A DNA stretch of 64,000 bases, from positions 437,369 to 501,368 of the forward strand of contig NZ_JBHRZT010000073.1 of the NCBI RefSeq assembly GCF_042649685.1. The letters are read 5' to 3'. Source of the stretch: Bacillus_BA songklensis. GTDB lineage: Bacteria > Bacillota > Bacilli > Bacillales > Bacillaceae_H. The notes under the pieces were generated by a model that did no database searches, was not told where the DNA came from, and was given only the letters and a program-made list of their open reading frames with translations. Both the position numbers and the translations under genes were made by a program. Below are positions 24,427-32,844 of the stretch, one piece after another. Positions within the stretch are counted from its first letter, which is position 1, and the number at the start of each line of letters is the position of its first letter.

Positions 24427-24906
24427 ATGAAAGAGAAAAGAGGAAAAGTATGGCTCGCTGTTAGTGGCGTGGTACTGGCAGAAGACGGCCGGTACCTTGT
24501 AGTGAAGAAACATTATGGCGGTTTAAAAGGAAAATGATCGTTTCCGGCTGGATTTGTTGAACAAGGGGAAACCATCGATGAAGCTGTTATTCGTGAAGTA
24601 TGGGAGGAGACGGGAATCTCCGCACAATTAATAGGAATGATCGGAATGCGATTAGGTGTTATACGGCATGATATTAGCGATAACATGATTATTTTTTTAT
24701 TGAAAGCATATAATACAACCATTACGTTACAGCAAAAAGAATTGTCGGAAGCAAAGTTTTTAACAAAAGAACAATTGCAACAAGATCATGATGCGTCCCT
24801 GCTGGTGAAATATTTTATTGAACAGCGGCATCAATTGATGAAGATGTACCATAATTTTAATCCCGGTGAGCAGTTTGGGTATACCTCTTATAAAATCTTT
24901 GTGTAG
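24427..24906 (+). pseudogene. NUDIX hydrolase gene with one in-frame TGA
   Basis: The frame from ATG 24427 to TAG 24906 encodes a full-length NUDIX protein of 159 codons except for TGA at 24535-24537 (codon 37). The stop stands where the family has Trp: GGLKGK-stop-SFPAGFVEQGE. The Nudix box is intact after it (GFVEQGETIDEAVIREVWEETGI, spaced GX5EX7REUXEEXGU). There are no frameshifts and no other stops. A single TGG-to-TGA change (or a sequencing error, or inefficient UGA readthrough) explains this. NUDIX enzymes hydrolyse nucleoside diphosphate derivatives; the substrate is unknown. Confidence 0.85.
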
Positions 24907-25050
24907 AAAAGATTCTAAATAGTTGAGAAAAAAAGAGAAAAACATCATTGTATGCGTTTACATAACAAGAGAGGAGCCAGTTAGCTCCTTTTCAACAAAA
25001 CAATTATTTGTTATATTATCAGAAAATTCAGTTAAAAAGGAGGGAGAAAG

Positions 25051-25191
25051 ATGCAAAATGCGAATAGCTGCTTTTTATGTGATGGAAATGGTTACGTGTA
25101 TGTATTAATGGGAGGTACAGAAACATGTCTTCACTGCGATGGAAAAGGAACGACGGAAGAGGCTGAACCGGAAGCCTCCAATCTATATTGA
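25051..25191 (+). CDS. yuiA: YuiA, small DnaJ-type zinc-finger protein
   Basis: A 46-residue protein with two CxxCxGxG-like motifs, CFLCDGNG and CLHCDGKG, as in the DnaJ zinc-finger repeats. This one pair could bind a single zinc. ATG 25051 has AAAAGGAGGG 8 bp upstream. It is short but clear from the paired motifs and ribosome binding site, and it matches B. subtilis YuiA in size and place (next to yuiB). The function is unknown. Confidence 0.85.
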   Translation: MQNANSCFLCDGNGYVYVLMGGTETCLHCDGKGTTEEAEPEASNLY

Positions 25192-25203
25192 AGAATAAAT
25201 TTT

Positions 25204-25260
25204 AGGGGAGGTTCAACCATCACGTATTTTTCCGTGAGGGTCGAACCTCCCCTTCTTATT
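25204..25260 (+). terminator. yuiA terminator
   Basis: AGGGGAGGTTC / GAACCTCCCCT with an inner TCACG/CGTGA stem, then TTCTTATTTCTTTT. Confidence 0.85.
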
Positions 25261-25328
25261 TCTTTTATTGACGCAATTTTCGCCTTTTTAGTACACTAAA
25301 AAGGACGTGTACGGGAGGTGAAAATACC

Positions 25329-25652
25329 ATGGAAATGAGTATTCCTATTTTATTAATATCTATTTTATTGTTTTTTGTTTTGTTTTTTGGAATCGGTTTC
25401 TTATTAAATATGTTATTAAGAATGTCATGGATCATGGCGGTCTTATATCCTATTGTCTTTATTTTAATTGTTGATGATATAAAATTCGTTGAATACTTTC
25501 AGAATCCAGCGGCGTCTTTTGCCCGTTTAGGTAACAAAATTTCTTCACTTGCAGCCGCTGATATTGCCATTTTAACAGCCGGATTTGTTGGTGCCATTGT
25601 CTCTGGCATCGTTATACGCTTGCTCCGTGCAAAAGGATACAGGATGTTCTAA
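25329..25652 (+). CDS. yuiB: membrane protein YuiB
   Basis: A 107-residue integral membrane protein with three hydrophobic segments (about residues 5-30, 33-50 and 77-100) and a short loop that includes DDIKFVEYFQNPAASF. It is YuiB-like, with no known function. It starts at ATG 25329 with GGGAGGTG upstream. Its position between yuiA and yuiC is conserved with B. subtilis. Confidence 0.82.
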   Translation: MEMSIPILLISILLFFVLFFGIGFLLNMLLRMSWIMAVLYPIVFILIVDDIKFVEYFQNPAASFARLGNKISSLAAADIAILTAGFVGAIVSGIVIRLLRAKGYRMF

Positions 25653-25835
25653 CAAGCACATAATGTTGTTTTATGTATGTCATGGACCGTTACAGAAAAC
25701 ACCATTGATTTATTATAAAAAAAACCATTTGTAAACCAATTGATAACTTGGAAACATATATATATCTTATTTGTTAAAATATGACAACAACTCGATTGCG
25801 AATAATTTCTCTTCCGTTTGGAAAGGAATAGAATC

Positions 25836-26582
25836 GTGAGAGGAGTTGTCATATTCGTAATGATGAAGAAAATAACAAGGCGTTTAAGTATGACATTATT
25901 GCTTATAGGAGCTTTCATTACAACAAGTGAAACAATCTCCGGTGTAGAAGCAAAAACGATTGCAGATTGGATTTATGACAAAACATCCATGGTCGGCTCT
26001 TACGAAAAACAGTCTGCTTACACATATGAAGAAAATAAATATAAAGCAAATGCCTTGTTTTATAAAACGTTATCCCGTCAAACTCAAGCACTCACCCAAA
26101 TCTCCAGCCAAGAGACAGTGGTAAACGGGAATGCTCAAACATTGGAAACAGCTTTTGACTGGTCAAAGTATCCATCGCATACCGTTTTGGCCACCGGCTA
26201 TACGGCAGGATATGAATCGACTGGAAAAAAGCCCGGCCATCCTTCTTACGGAATTACATACTCTGGGGTAAAAGTGAAACGTGATTTGTATTCAACAATT
26301 GCCGCTGATTTGAATGTATTCCCGATTGGAACGATTCTCTTTATTCCTGGTTATGGGTACGGAGTGGTCGCCGATAAAGGCGGGGCCATTAGAGGAAATC
26401 GTTTAGATTTGTACTATAAGACGGTTGAAGATGTATATCATTCGTGGGGCAAAAAAACATTGAGTGTTTATGTAATCAAGCGCGGGAACGGAAAGCTAAC
26501 AGAAGAAGAATTGACTTTATTAAACGAGAACAAAGCCATGCAGGTGTTTCGGCAACAATATATAGGGCTAAAGTCTTCATAA
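25836..26582 (+). CDS. yuiC: 3D-domain cell-wall protein YuiC
   Basis: A secreted protein of about 248 residues with a signal peptide and a C-terminal 3D (MltA-like) domain. YuiC is reported as a lytic-transglycosylase-like enzyme of the Sps (stationary-phase survival) group. The domain shows VLATGYTAG and the three-Asp signature: AADLNVFPIGT, VADKGGAIRGNRLDLYY (D-GGAI-GNR-D). GTG 25836 is chosen because AAAGGA lies 8 bp upstream; ATG 25860 and ATG 25863 are alternatives with worse spacing. It probably remodels peptidoglycan in spores or stationary cells. Confidence 0.85.
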   Translation: MRGVVIFVMMKKITRRLSMTLLLIGAFITTSETISGVEAKTIADWIYDKTSMVGSYEKQSAYTYEENKYKANALFYKTLSRQTQALTQISSQETVVNGNAQTLETAFDWSKYPSHTVLATGYTAGYESTGKKPGHPSYGITYSGVKVKRDLYSTIAADLNVFPIGTILFIPGYGYGVVADKGGAIRGNRLDLYYKTVEDVYHSWGKKTLSVYVIKRGNGKLTEEELTLLNENKAMQVFRQQYIGLKSS

Positions 26583-26613
26583 AAAGCTTAGGCGGCAGAA
26601 CCTAAGCTTTTTT
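26581..26613. terminator. bidirectional terminator yuiC / yuiD
   Basis: AAAAAGCTTAGG / CCTAAGCTTTTTT with an eight-base loop between converging genes. Confidence 0.88.
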
Positions 26614-26626
26614 CATTGAAGAATCC

Positions 26627-27103
26627 CTATAGAATAAAAAAGTAAATCAAACATGAAATGGCGATTCCTGTAAGACCTCCAAAAAACACTTCAATCGGTT
26701 GATGGCCAAGCAATTCTTTTAATTTTTTCTCTTTTTCTTTTGGTTCTTGTTCGGGCCACATTTTCGCTTCCGTTACAAAGCGGTTAAAGTCTGCCACTAG
26801 TCTATTTAACACGATCGCTTGTTCACCGGCATGGCGTCGTACACCAGTGGCATCAAACATGACAATAACGGCAAAGATGGTGGAGATAGCAAAGTAAGGG
26901 GAGCCGACCCCTTCTGATAAGCCGATAGCCGTCGTCAAGGCTGCCACGGCTGCTGAGTGGGAACTGGGCATTCCGCCTGTACTGAATACAAGCCCCCATT
27001 TAAGCTTTCTTGTAGCAATGAATTCAATGGGGACTTTAACAACTTGCGCAAAAATAATGGCCGCAAATGCGCTCCAAAGCGGAAAGTTTGTGAACAAATC
27101 CAT
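26627..27103 (-). CDS. yuiD: DUF212 / divergent PAP2 family membrane protein YuiD
   Basis: A 158-residue membrane protein of the DUF212 (divergent PAP2) family. Conserved parts are GGMPSSHSAAVAALTTAIG (phosphatase-like PSSHSA motif), DATGVRRHAGEQA and LGHQPIEVFFGGLTG near the C-terminus. The pattern resembles vanadium haloperoxidase/PAP2 phosphatases and suggests lipid phosphate hydrolysis. It starts at ATG 27103 with AAAGGAG upstream. Enzyme activity is inferred only. Confidence 0.87.
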   Translation of the reverse strand: MDLFTNFPLWSAFAAIIFAQVVKVPIEFIATRKLKWGLVFSTGGMPSSHSAAVAALTTAIGLSEGVGSPYFAISTIFAVIVMFDATGVRRHAGEQAIVLNRLVADFNRFVTEAKMWPEQEPKEKEKKLKELLGHQPIEVFFGGLTGIAISCLIYFFIL

Positions 27104-27221
27104 AGATAACGCTCCTTTAACATGAATGACTAACAGATTATTTCCAATTTTGATATGATATATTATATAACCTTTCCCTAAAAGAAAGGGAGATAATCTC
27201 TAAAGAGGGAGGAGGATATGG

Positions 27222-27599
27222 GTGTCTTTCTATCCTCTAGAGTACTATGAATTTTTTATAAAATTCAATGAAGGAGATTATTATACGTGCCACGATTTGT
27301 TAGAAGAAATATGGATGACAGAAAAAGATAATTTGTTTTTAAAAGGGTTACTGCAGATGACAGTTGCATTGTATCATTATGGATATGGAAATGTAAAAGG
27401 CGCGAGAACCATGATGCAAACAGCGTGTCATTACTTGCAAAGCTATCGTCCTTTTCACTGGGGGCTTGATCTTGAGCATGTTTTTGTATTTATGGAGGAA
27501 TGTTTGAGCCTCATTCCTAAACAAATAGATTTCGTGCCGTTTGAACTCGTTCACACGTTGCCTGAATTGCCTGATTTTGTTTTATATTTGGAAGAGTAA
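27222..27599 (+). CDS. DUF309 family protein
   Basis: A 125-residue helical DUF309 protein with the hallmark NEGDYYTCHDLLEEIWM and LKGLLQMTVALYHYGYGNVKGAR. The function is not established. GTG 27222 follows GGAGGA; an ATG at 27218 is out of frame. It lies 17 bp before pepA on the same strand, so the two are probably cotranscribed. Confidence 0.85.
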   Translation: MSFYPLEYYEFFIKFNEGDYYTCHDLLEEIWMTEKDNLFLKGLLQMTVALYHYGYGNVKGARTMMQTACHYLQSYRPFHWGLDLEHVFVFMEECLSLIPKQIDFVPFELVHTLPELPDFVLYLEE

Positions 27600-27616
27600 C
27601 AGAAAGGGGTTTTTAC

Positions 27617-29116
27617 ATGTTTACTATAAAGAATGAAGTCAATTTACATAATGAAACTGAAGCTTTAGTTATCGGGATTTTTAATCAAAACCAGCGGCCC
27701 CAAGGATTACTGGCTGAAATTGATGAAGCGTTGAATCACGAACTGCTCACCTTGATCAAAGAAGGGGACATTGGTGTTAAAGCAAAACAAATTTCAAAAA
27801 TTCATACGCTTGGCAAGCTGGGAGCAAAACGGTTATTTTTTGTCGGTCTCGGCAAAAAAAAGAAACTGACAGAACAAGACTTAAAAGAAGCGTTTGGTTC
27901 TTTATTTAAAGAAATACAAAAGTCTAAGCTGACAGAAGTTTCGGTTGCTATCGATACATTTTTGACAGATAACCTCGATACATATGATGCAGCCTATGCA
28001 TTAAGCGAAGCATGGCCTCTCGCAACCTATCGATTTGAAGGCTATAAGAAAAAATCAAACGAACCAGAAAAATCGCTGGAACATGTGACGGTGTATGCGG
28101 ACGGCGACGAACAAGAAATCAGTGCAGCGTTAACTGTAGGATTTGTGTACGGAAAAGCGACAAATTCGGCTCGTACGCTTGTTAATCTTCCTGGGAACAT
28201 GCTGACCGCAACAGACTTAGCCAATTACGCGGCAGATTTAGCGAAAAAGTATGATTTTGAGTTAGAAATACTCGAAAAAGAAGACATGGAAAAGCTCGGA
28301 ATGGGTGCGTTTCTTGCTGTTAATAAAGGGTCTGTAGAGCCTCCAAAGATGATTGTCTTGAAATATCAAGGGAAAGAAACATGGAGCGACGTGATTGGCC
28401 TTGTCGGAAAAGGGATTACATTTGATACAGGCGGTTATTCACTCAAACCAAAGGATGGAATTGTCGGTATGAAAACTGATATGGCTGGAGCGGCTTCTGT
28501 ATTGGGAGCAATGGAAATTATCGGCGAACTGAAGCCGGAGCAAAATGTTGTTGCAGTGATTCCTTCAACAGATAATATGATTAGCGGCGAAGCATTAAAA
28601 CCGGACGATGTCATTACATCTATGAGCGGCAAAACAATCGAGGTGTTGAATACAGATGCCGAAGGAAGATTGGCATTGGCCGATGCTGTGACGTACGCCA
28701 AACACCACGGCGCGAACTATTTAGTGGATGTAGCTACGTTAACAGGCGGTGTCATCGTGGCGCTGGGTATGCATACAACAGGTGCGATGGCAAATAATGA
28801 GGAATGGTTTGAACAAGTGTTGGAAGCAAGTATGGAAGCAGGTGAGCCAATCTGGCGCTTGCCGATTTTTGAACGGGATAAAGAACGTGTTAGAAGCAGT
28901 AAGATTGCTGATCTGAACAATTCTCCAGGTCGTGAAGGCCATGCCATTATGGGCGGTGCTTTTATCGGAGAGTTTGCAGAAGACACTCCATGGGTTCATT
29001 TGGATATTGCCGGAACATCTGACACGAAATCAAGCCATTCCTTAGGGCCAGCGGGTGCAACAGGCGTGATGGTCCGAACGTTAGCGATACTTGTGGAACG
29101 GTTTGAAGCGGAATGA
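27617..29116 (+). CDS. pepA: leucyl aminopeptidase PepA (M17)
   Basis: A 499-residue M17 aminopeptidase, a hexameric enzyme with two metals that releases N-terminal residues. Active-site signatures are GKGITFDTGGYSLKP, MKTDMAGAA and NTDAEGRLALADA (the M17 fingerprint). DVATLTGG follows. The N-terminal domain is the usual macro-like one. It starts at ATG 27617 after AAAGGGG. It matches B. subtilis yuiE in place. Two terminators follow. Confidence 0.95.
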   Translation: MFTIKNEVNLHNETEALVIGIFNQNQRPQGLLAEIDEALNHELLTLIKEGDIGVKAKQISKIHTLGKLGAKRLFFVGLGKKKKLTEQDLKEAFGSLFKEIQKSKLTEVSVAIDTFLTDNLDTYDAAYALSEAWPLATYRFEGYKKKSNEPEKSLEHVTVYADGDEQEISAALTVGFVYGKATNSARTLVNLPGNMLTATDLANYAADLAKKYDFELEILEKEDMEKLGMGAFLAVNKGSVEPPKMIVLKYQGKETWSDVIGLVGKGITFDTGGYSLKPKDGIVGMKTDMAGAASVLGAMEIIGELKPEQNVVAVIPSTDNMISGEALKPDDVITSMSGKTIEVLNTDAEGRLALADAVTYAKHHGANYLVDVATLTGGVIVALGMHTTGAMANNEEWFEQVLEASMEAGEPIWRLPIFERDKERVRSSKIADLNNSPGREGHAIMGGAFIGEFAEDTPWVHLDIAGTSDTKSSHSLGPAGATGVMVRTLAILVERFEAE

Positions 29117-29128
29117 GGGAAGAATGAA

Positions 29129-29166
29129 ATGCTTGTTCTGTCCGCTTACAGGGCAGGCATTTTTAT
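29129..29166 (+). terminator. pepA terminator
   Basis: ATGCTTGTTCTGT (29129-29141) pairs over 13 positions, with some G-T pairs, to ACAGGGCAGGCAT (29148-29160), then TTTTTATTT. Confidence 0.75.
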
Positions 29167-29191
29167 TTGTATAGGTACAAGAAAGCATAGA

Positions 29192-29240
29192 TCGCTCGTT
29201 TCACGCCTGCCCGTGAAACCAAAGAGCGGTTCCGCCATTA
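29192..29240. repeat. dispersed intergenic repeat, family B copy 2
   Basis: Aligns with 18008-18056 over about 48 bp. It contains a perfect GTTTCACG / CGTGAAAC inverted repeat. It is preceded by ACAAGAAAGCATAG, which resembles the family A lead-in TATAAGAAAGTATAA. Confidence 0.55.
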
Positions 29241-29262
29241 TTGAAGATATTTGAAGAGAGAA

Positions 29263-29302
29263 ATCTCGAAAAGCTATTTTTGAAGCTTTTCGGGATTTTT
29301 TT
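29263..29302 (+). terminator. second terminator between pepA and yuiH
   Basis: ATCTCGAAAAGCT / AGCTTTTCGGGAT with an eight-base loop, then seven T. Confidence 0.85.
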
Positions 29303-29364
29303 ATAGGACAACCTATGTGATTCTGGATACAATAATAAAAAGTCATTTACAAGGAAGTGAAGCT

Positions 29365-29964
29365 ATGTTTTTTGGAAGGGTGAAAATGACATCTTCTAAA
29401 GATAGCCGGATTCCTCCTAATCAGCATGTCACCACTAAATTTCCTATACTACATCATGGTAATGTTCCTTACTACGCTGACTTAGCTGAATGGGACTTAA
29501 CGGTTTTTGGCCTGGTGGACAATCCACAAGTATTTACATATGAACAGTTAATGAAGCTCCCGCAAACAAAGATTACCACTGATATCCATTGTGTAACAGG
29601 CTGGTCGAGATTGGATAATATGTGGACAGGAATATCTTCGTTAGAGCTTTTAAAGCGTGTCAAAATAAAGCAAGATGCCCGTTATGTTATTTTTCACGCA
29701 GAAGAAGGCTGGACAGCCAATTTGCCGCTCGAAGATTTTTTAAAAGAGACCACCTTGCTGGCTCATTCGCATAACGGGGAGCCGTTGACTCCTAAACATG
29801 GTTTTCCAATCCGAGCAGTGGTCGCTCATTTATACTTTTGGAAAAGCGCCAAATGGCTTCGCAAGATTGAGTTTACAGCCAAAGATCAACCTGGCTTTTG
29901 GGAACGAAATGGTTATCATAATTACGGAGATCCATGGAAGGAACAACGCCTTTCGTGGGATTAA
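29365..29964 (+). CDS. yuiH: sulfite oxidase-like molybdopterin protein (YuiH-like)
   Basis: A 199-residue protein with the sulfite oxidase/YedY-type molybdopterin-binding fold. The molybdenum-ligating Cys is in TTDIHCVTGWSR, followed by EGWTANLPLEDF and PKHGFPIRAVVAHLYFWKSAKWL. It has no twin-arginine signal, so it is a cytosolic YuiH-type enzyme. ATG 29365 follows AAGGAAG. The natural substrate is unknown. Two terminators separate it from pepA, so it has its own promoter. Confidence 0.88.
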   Translation: MFFGRVKMTSSKDSRIPPNQHVTTKFPILHHGNVPYYADLAEWDLTVFGLVDNPQVFTYEQLMKLPQTKITTDIHCVTGWSRLDNMWTGISSLELLKRVKIKQDARYVIFHAEEGWTANLPLEDFLKETTLLAHSHNGEPLTPKHGFPIRAVVAHLYFWKSAKWLRKIEFTAKDQPGFWERNGYHNYGDPWKEQRLSWD

Positions 29965-30122
29965 TGGTCCATAACAGAAGGTAAGGATTTTGTCCACACG
30001 GCTTTTGTTTAAGAAGCATATAATAATCGAACAATTGACGGTAGGAAGTCTAACAATTTGATTGCTCTTTTTTATTAAGTATGATATTGTTTACGGAAAT
30101 ACCTAAAAAGAGGTGACTGGAA

Positions 30123-30662
30123 ATGAGAAACGTAACTCTTACAGATATTTTTACTCATCCGATTGCCCAAAAATATTTGAAACGATCTGGCGTTGCTCAT
30201 GCCGTTGCCGTCGCTTATCATGCTTATCGTTTTGCTGTACAATATAATGTCAGCCCCGACTTAGCGGCAAAGGCCGCCTTGCTGCATGATATTGGGCATT
30301 ATGAATGGTATACGGATGGTAAATGGGATTACAGAAAGTATAAGGAAAATGATATCCATGCTATTAAAGGGGCAGAAAGAGCTCATAAGCTGCTCATTCG
30401 CCTGGGAGAAAACCCTCAACATGCAAAAGAAATTGCACTAGCCATTTTATTGCATACCGATTCTTATTTGCCGGAGGGGACATTGCATCAACGGCCTCTT
30501 CAAAAGGTGGTACGCCTTGCCGATGAAGCCGATGAGGAACCGGGAGGAAAACATCATTACCGTCAAATAGATGACTCACTGGCTCTCAAGAAGATTAGAG
30601 AGTTAGATCAAAAAATAGAGCAGTGGCTTAAATATAAACCGTATGAACAGTTAGGATCATAA
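30123..30662 (+). CDS. HD-domain phosphohydrolase-like protein
   Basis: A 179-residue HD superfamily protein. Metal-binding residues appear as His27-type AHAVAVAYHAYRF, the HD pair LLHDIGHYEW, and later His and Asp in LLHTDSY and RLADEAD. Such proteins are metal-dependent phosphohydrolases, often on nucleotides; the substrate is unknown. It starts at ATG 30123 after AGGTGAC. It has its own terminator, and no partner domain is present. Confidence 0.83.
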   Translation: MRNVTLTDIFTHPIAQKYLKRSGVAHAVAVAYHAYRFAVQYNVSPDLAAKAALLHDIGHYEWYTDGKWDYRKYKENDIHAIKGAERAHKLLIRLGENPQHAKEIALAILLHTDSYLPEGTLHQRPLQKVVRLADEADEEPGGKHHYRQIDDSLALKKIRELDQKIEQWLKYKPYEQLGS

Positions 30663-30696
30663 ACAGCAGTGATAATATAATCATTGCTGTTTTTAT
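30661..30696 (+). terminator. HD-domain gene terminator
   Basis: AAACAGCAGTGAT / ATCATTGCTGTTT with a six-base loop, then TTTATTT. Confidence 0.85.
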
Positions 30697-30754
30697 TTGT
30701 GTACCGAAAAGTCTTGCCAACATAAAGAGATGGTAAGACGATAGCAATTGGATG

Positions 30755-30925
30755 ATGTTTGGAACTTGCCCATATCTACAGGAGGAAATTAAGGAAGCCG
30801 ATGTTGCAGGATATACGGAGAGTCATGTAGAACATAAGGAAAAGGGTAGAAAGTATATCCAGGCGCGGGGGGAATTGAACTATAAACTCTTTCTTGGTTT
30901 GTTTGAAAAAGGAGTGGATCGATGA
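30755..30925 (+). CDS. 56-aa charged small protein ahead of thioesterase
   Basis: A 56-codon ORF (ATG 30755, or ATG 30752) ends in TGA directly before the thioesterase ATG at 30926. The peptide begins MFGTCPYLQEEIKEAD and is rich in Glu, Lys and aromatics (HKEKGRKYIQARGELNYKLFLGLFEKG); helical and soluble-looking. It holds the ribosome binding site of the next gene in its last codons. Its own ribosome binding site is weak. I do not recognise a family. Absence of stops and the exact stop-start junction support coding. Confidence 0.5.
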   Translation: MFGTCPYLQEEIKEADVAGYTESHVEHKEKGRKYIQARGELNYKLFLGLFEKGVDR

Positions 30926-31312
30926 ATGGATTTGAAAGATACACTAATGGAAGCGTTAGGAATTGAAATCACACATCTCAGTAAAGAAAAAGTGATAGCA
31001 ACAATGCCAGTGGATGGACGAACAAGGCAGCCTTTTGGTTTATTGCACGGCGGGGCATCTGTCGCGCTGGCAGAAACGGTAGCCAGTATCGGGGCATATG
31101 AATGTGTCGATCAGGAGCATGAAGCCTGCGTAGGGTTAGAGATCAATGCGAACCATATTCGTTCAAAGCGGGATGGAGTGGTGACGGCAACGGCTATTCC
31201 TTTACATAAAGGTAAAACGACGATGGTATGGGAAGTGAAAATAACGGATGAGCAAGAGGAGCTGATTTGCATTTCCCGTTGCACCATGGCTGTATTAAAG
31301 CTAAACAAATAG
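30926..31312 (+). CDS. hotdog-fold thioesterase (YuxO/PaaI type)
   Basis: A 128-residue hotdog thioesterase of the PaaI/YuxO type. It has PFGLLHGGASVALAETVAS with the conserved HGG and the catalytic-site Glu, then GLEINANHIRSKRDG. Related Bacillus enzymes act in menaquinone synthesis on 1,4-dihydroxy-2-naphthoyl-CoA; this substrate is likely but not shown. ATG 30926 has AAAAGGAG 10 bp upstream. Confidence 0.88.
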   Translation: MDLKDTLMEALGIEITHLSKEKVIATMPVDGRTRQPFGLLHGGASVALAETVASIGAYECVDQEHEACVGLEINANHIRSKRDGVVTATAIPLHKGKTTMVWEVKITDEQEELICISRCTMAVLKLNK

Positions 31313-31323
31313 GACCGGAGAAA

Positions 31324-31369
31324 AAAAAGCGCCTTTTCCCGCGGCTTGTACAGGAAAAAGGCGCTTTTT
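31324..31369. terminator. bidirectional terminator
   Basis: AAAAAGCGCCTTTTCC / GGAAAAAGGCGCTTTTT between converging thioesterase and transporter genes. Confidence 0.9.
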
Positions 31370-31375
31370 ATATGT

Positions 31376-32704
31376 TTACATTAAATAGCGTAAGAAAATG
31401 TAAATGTGAGAGATGATGAGTGCAACCAACGTTAAAGGAGCGCCGATTTTCAAAAACTGCATATAGCTGAAGCCGTGCCCTTCGCGAGAAGCGATACCGG
31501 CAACGATAACGTTGGCGGATGCACCGATTAAGGTTCCGTTTCCGCCTAAACATGCACCAAGGGCAAGCGACCACCAAAGAACGTCAATTTGGGCAGAATC
31601 TGGTGATAATCCCATTCCAACAGCCATGTCTTGAATAAGCGGAATCATGGTAGCCACGAAAGGGATGTTATCGATTGTCGCAGAGGCAACGCCAGAAATC
31701 CATAAGATTAAATAGGAAGCAGTCGTAATATCCCCGCCTGTAATATCCAGAGCTTTTTGTGCGAGAGACTTGATGAGGCCAATATCCACTAAACCTCCGA
31801 CCAGTGTGAATAAACCGACGAAGAAGAAGATAGTGACCCACTCGACAGAAGCGAACACTTCCTCTAAATCATGTTCCTTGACACCAATCAACATTAAAAT
31901 AGTTCCTCCAGCCATGGCGATGACTGCAGCGTCTACGTGAGTAATGGAATGAGTGATGAATCCAAGAATCGTCAGTGCAAGGACAATTAATGACTTTTTC
32001 ATTAGCACTGCATCTTTGATATAATCCTTTTCATCTAACTGCATGAGTTTTGCAATGAGTTTTGGATCGGCTACAAGCTGCTTGCGATAAGCAAAATAGA
32101 GAATCCCTGCCGTAACGAGTGTAATAATGAGAACGACTGGAGCTAAATTCAATAAAAAGTCGTTGAACGTTAAGTGTTTATTGGCAGATCCGATCATAAT
32201 GTTTGGCGGATCACCAATCAAAGTGGCCGTCCCGCCAATGTTTGAGAACAGAACTTCTGAAATCAAATAAGGAACGGGATTTACATTTAGAATCCGTGTA
32301 ATAGAAAATGTAACAGGAACAATTAATAAAACTGTCGTTACATTATCGAGAAAAGCAGATGCTAATGCTGTTAAAAGAGAAAGTATAATTAAGATGTTGA
32401 TGGGGTTGCCTTTTGCGATTTTCGCGGCTTTAATCGCAACAAATTGGAAGACACCTGATTTACTTGTAATTCCTACAAGAATCATCATTCCAATTAAAAG
32501 TGTAATCGTTCCCCATTCAATGTGATGGTTATAAGCTGTTTCCAGATCTACAATACCAAAAGCAATCATTAACCCGGCGCCCAGTAAAGCAATGATTGCA
32601 CGGTTAATTTTTTCAGAGATGATAATAGCATACGCGACTAAAAAAATGACAATGGCCGCGTAATATTGAAAGTTTGAAACTTCATGGACGGCTGTTTCGT
32701 GCAC
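31376..32704 (-). CDS. ArsB/NhaD-family ion transporter
   Basis: A 442-residue polytopic membrane protein of the ion-transporter superfamily that includes ArsB (arsenite) and NhaD (Na+/H+). About 11-12 hydrophobic segments are visible. Typical stretches are ALLGAGLMIAFG, FLDNVTTVLLIVPVTF, NIGGTATLIGDPPNIMIGS and the C-terminal GGNGTLIGASANVIVAG. The duplicate N-G-T/P-N pattern is that of the superfamily. GTG 32704 has AAGGAGG upstream; longer frames lack support. No arsR or arsC is nearby, so sodium or organic anion export is as likely as arsenite. Confidence 0.85.
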   Translation of the reverse strand: MHETAVHEVSNFQYYAAIVIFLVAYAIIISEKINRAIIALLGAGLMIAFGIVDLETAYNHHIEWGTITLLIGMMILVGITSKSGVFQFVAIKAAKIAKGNPINILIILSLLTALASAFLDNVTTVLLIVPVTFSITRILNVNPVPYLISEVLFSNIGGTATLIGDPPNIMIGSANKHLTFNDFLLNLAPVVLIITLVTAGILYFAYRKQLVADPKLIAKLMQLDEKDYIKDAVLMKKSLIVLALTILGFITHSITHVDAAVIAMAGGTILMLIGVKEHDLEEVFASVEWVTIFFFVGLFTLVGGLVDIGLIKSLAQKALDITGGDITTASYLILWISGVASATIDNIPFVATMIPLIQDMAVGMGLSPDSAQIDVLWWSLALGACLGGNGTLIGASANVIVAGIASREGHGFSYMQFLKIGAPLTLVALIISHIYIFLRYLM

Positions 32705-32844
32705 CGATGTTCCCTCCTTGTTATTCTCAGTAAATAGAAAAGTCGTCCCCCAACGCACAAGATGTGCCAGCAAAGACGTTATGAATCCGCAGATGTACAT
32801 GCAAAGGTGTTATGACAGGGTGTCATATAGTCAGTCTTCATTTC

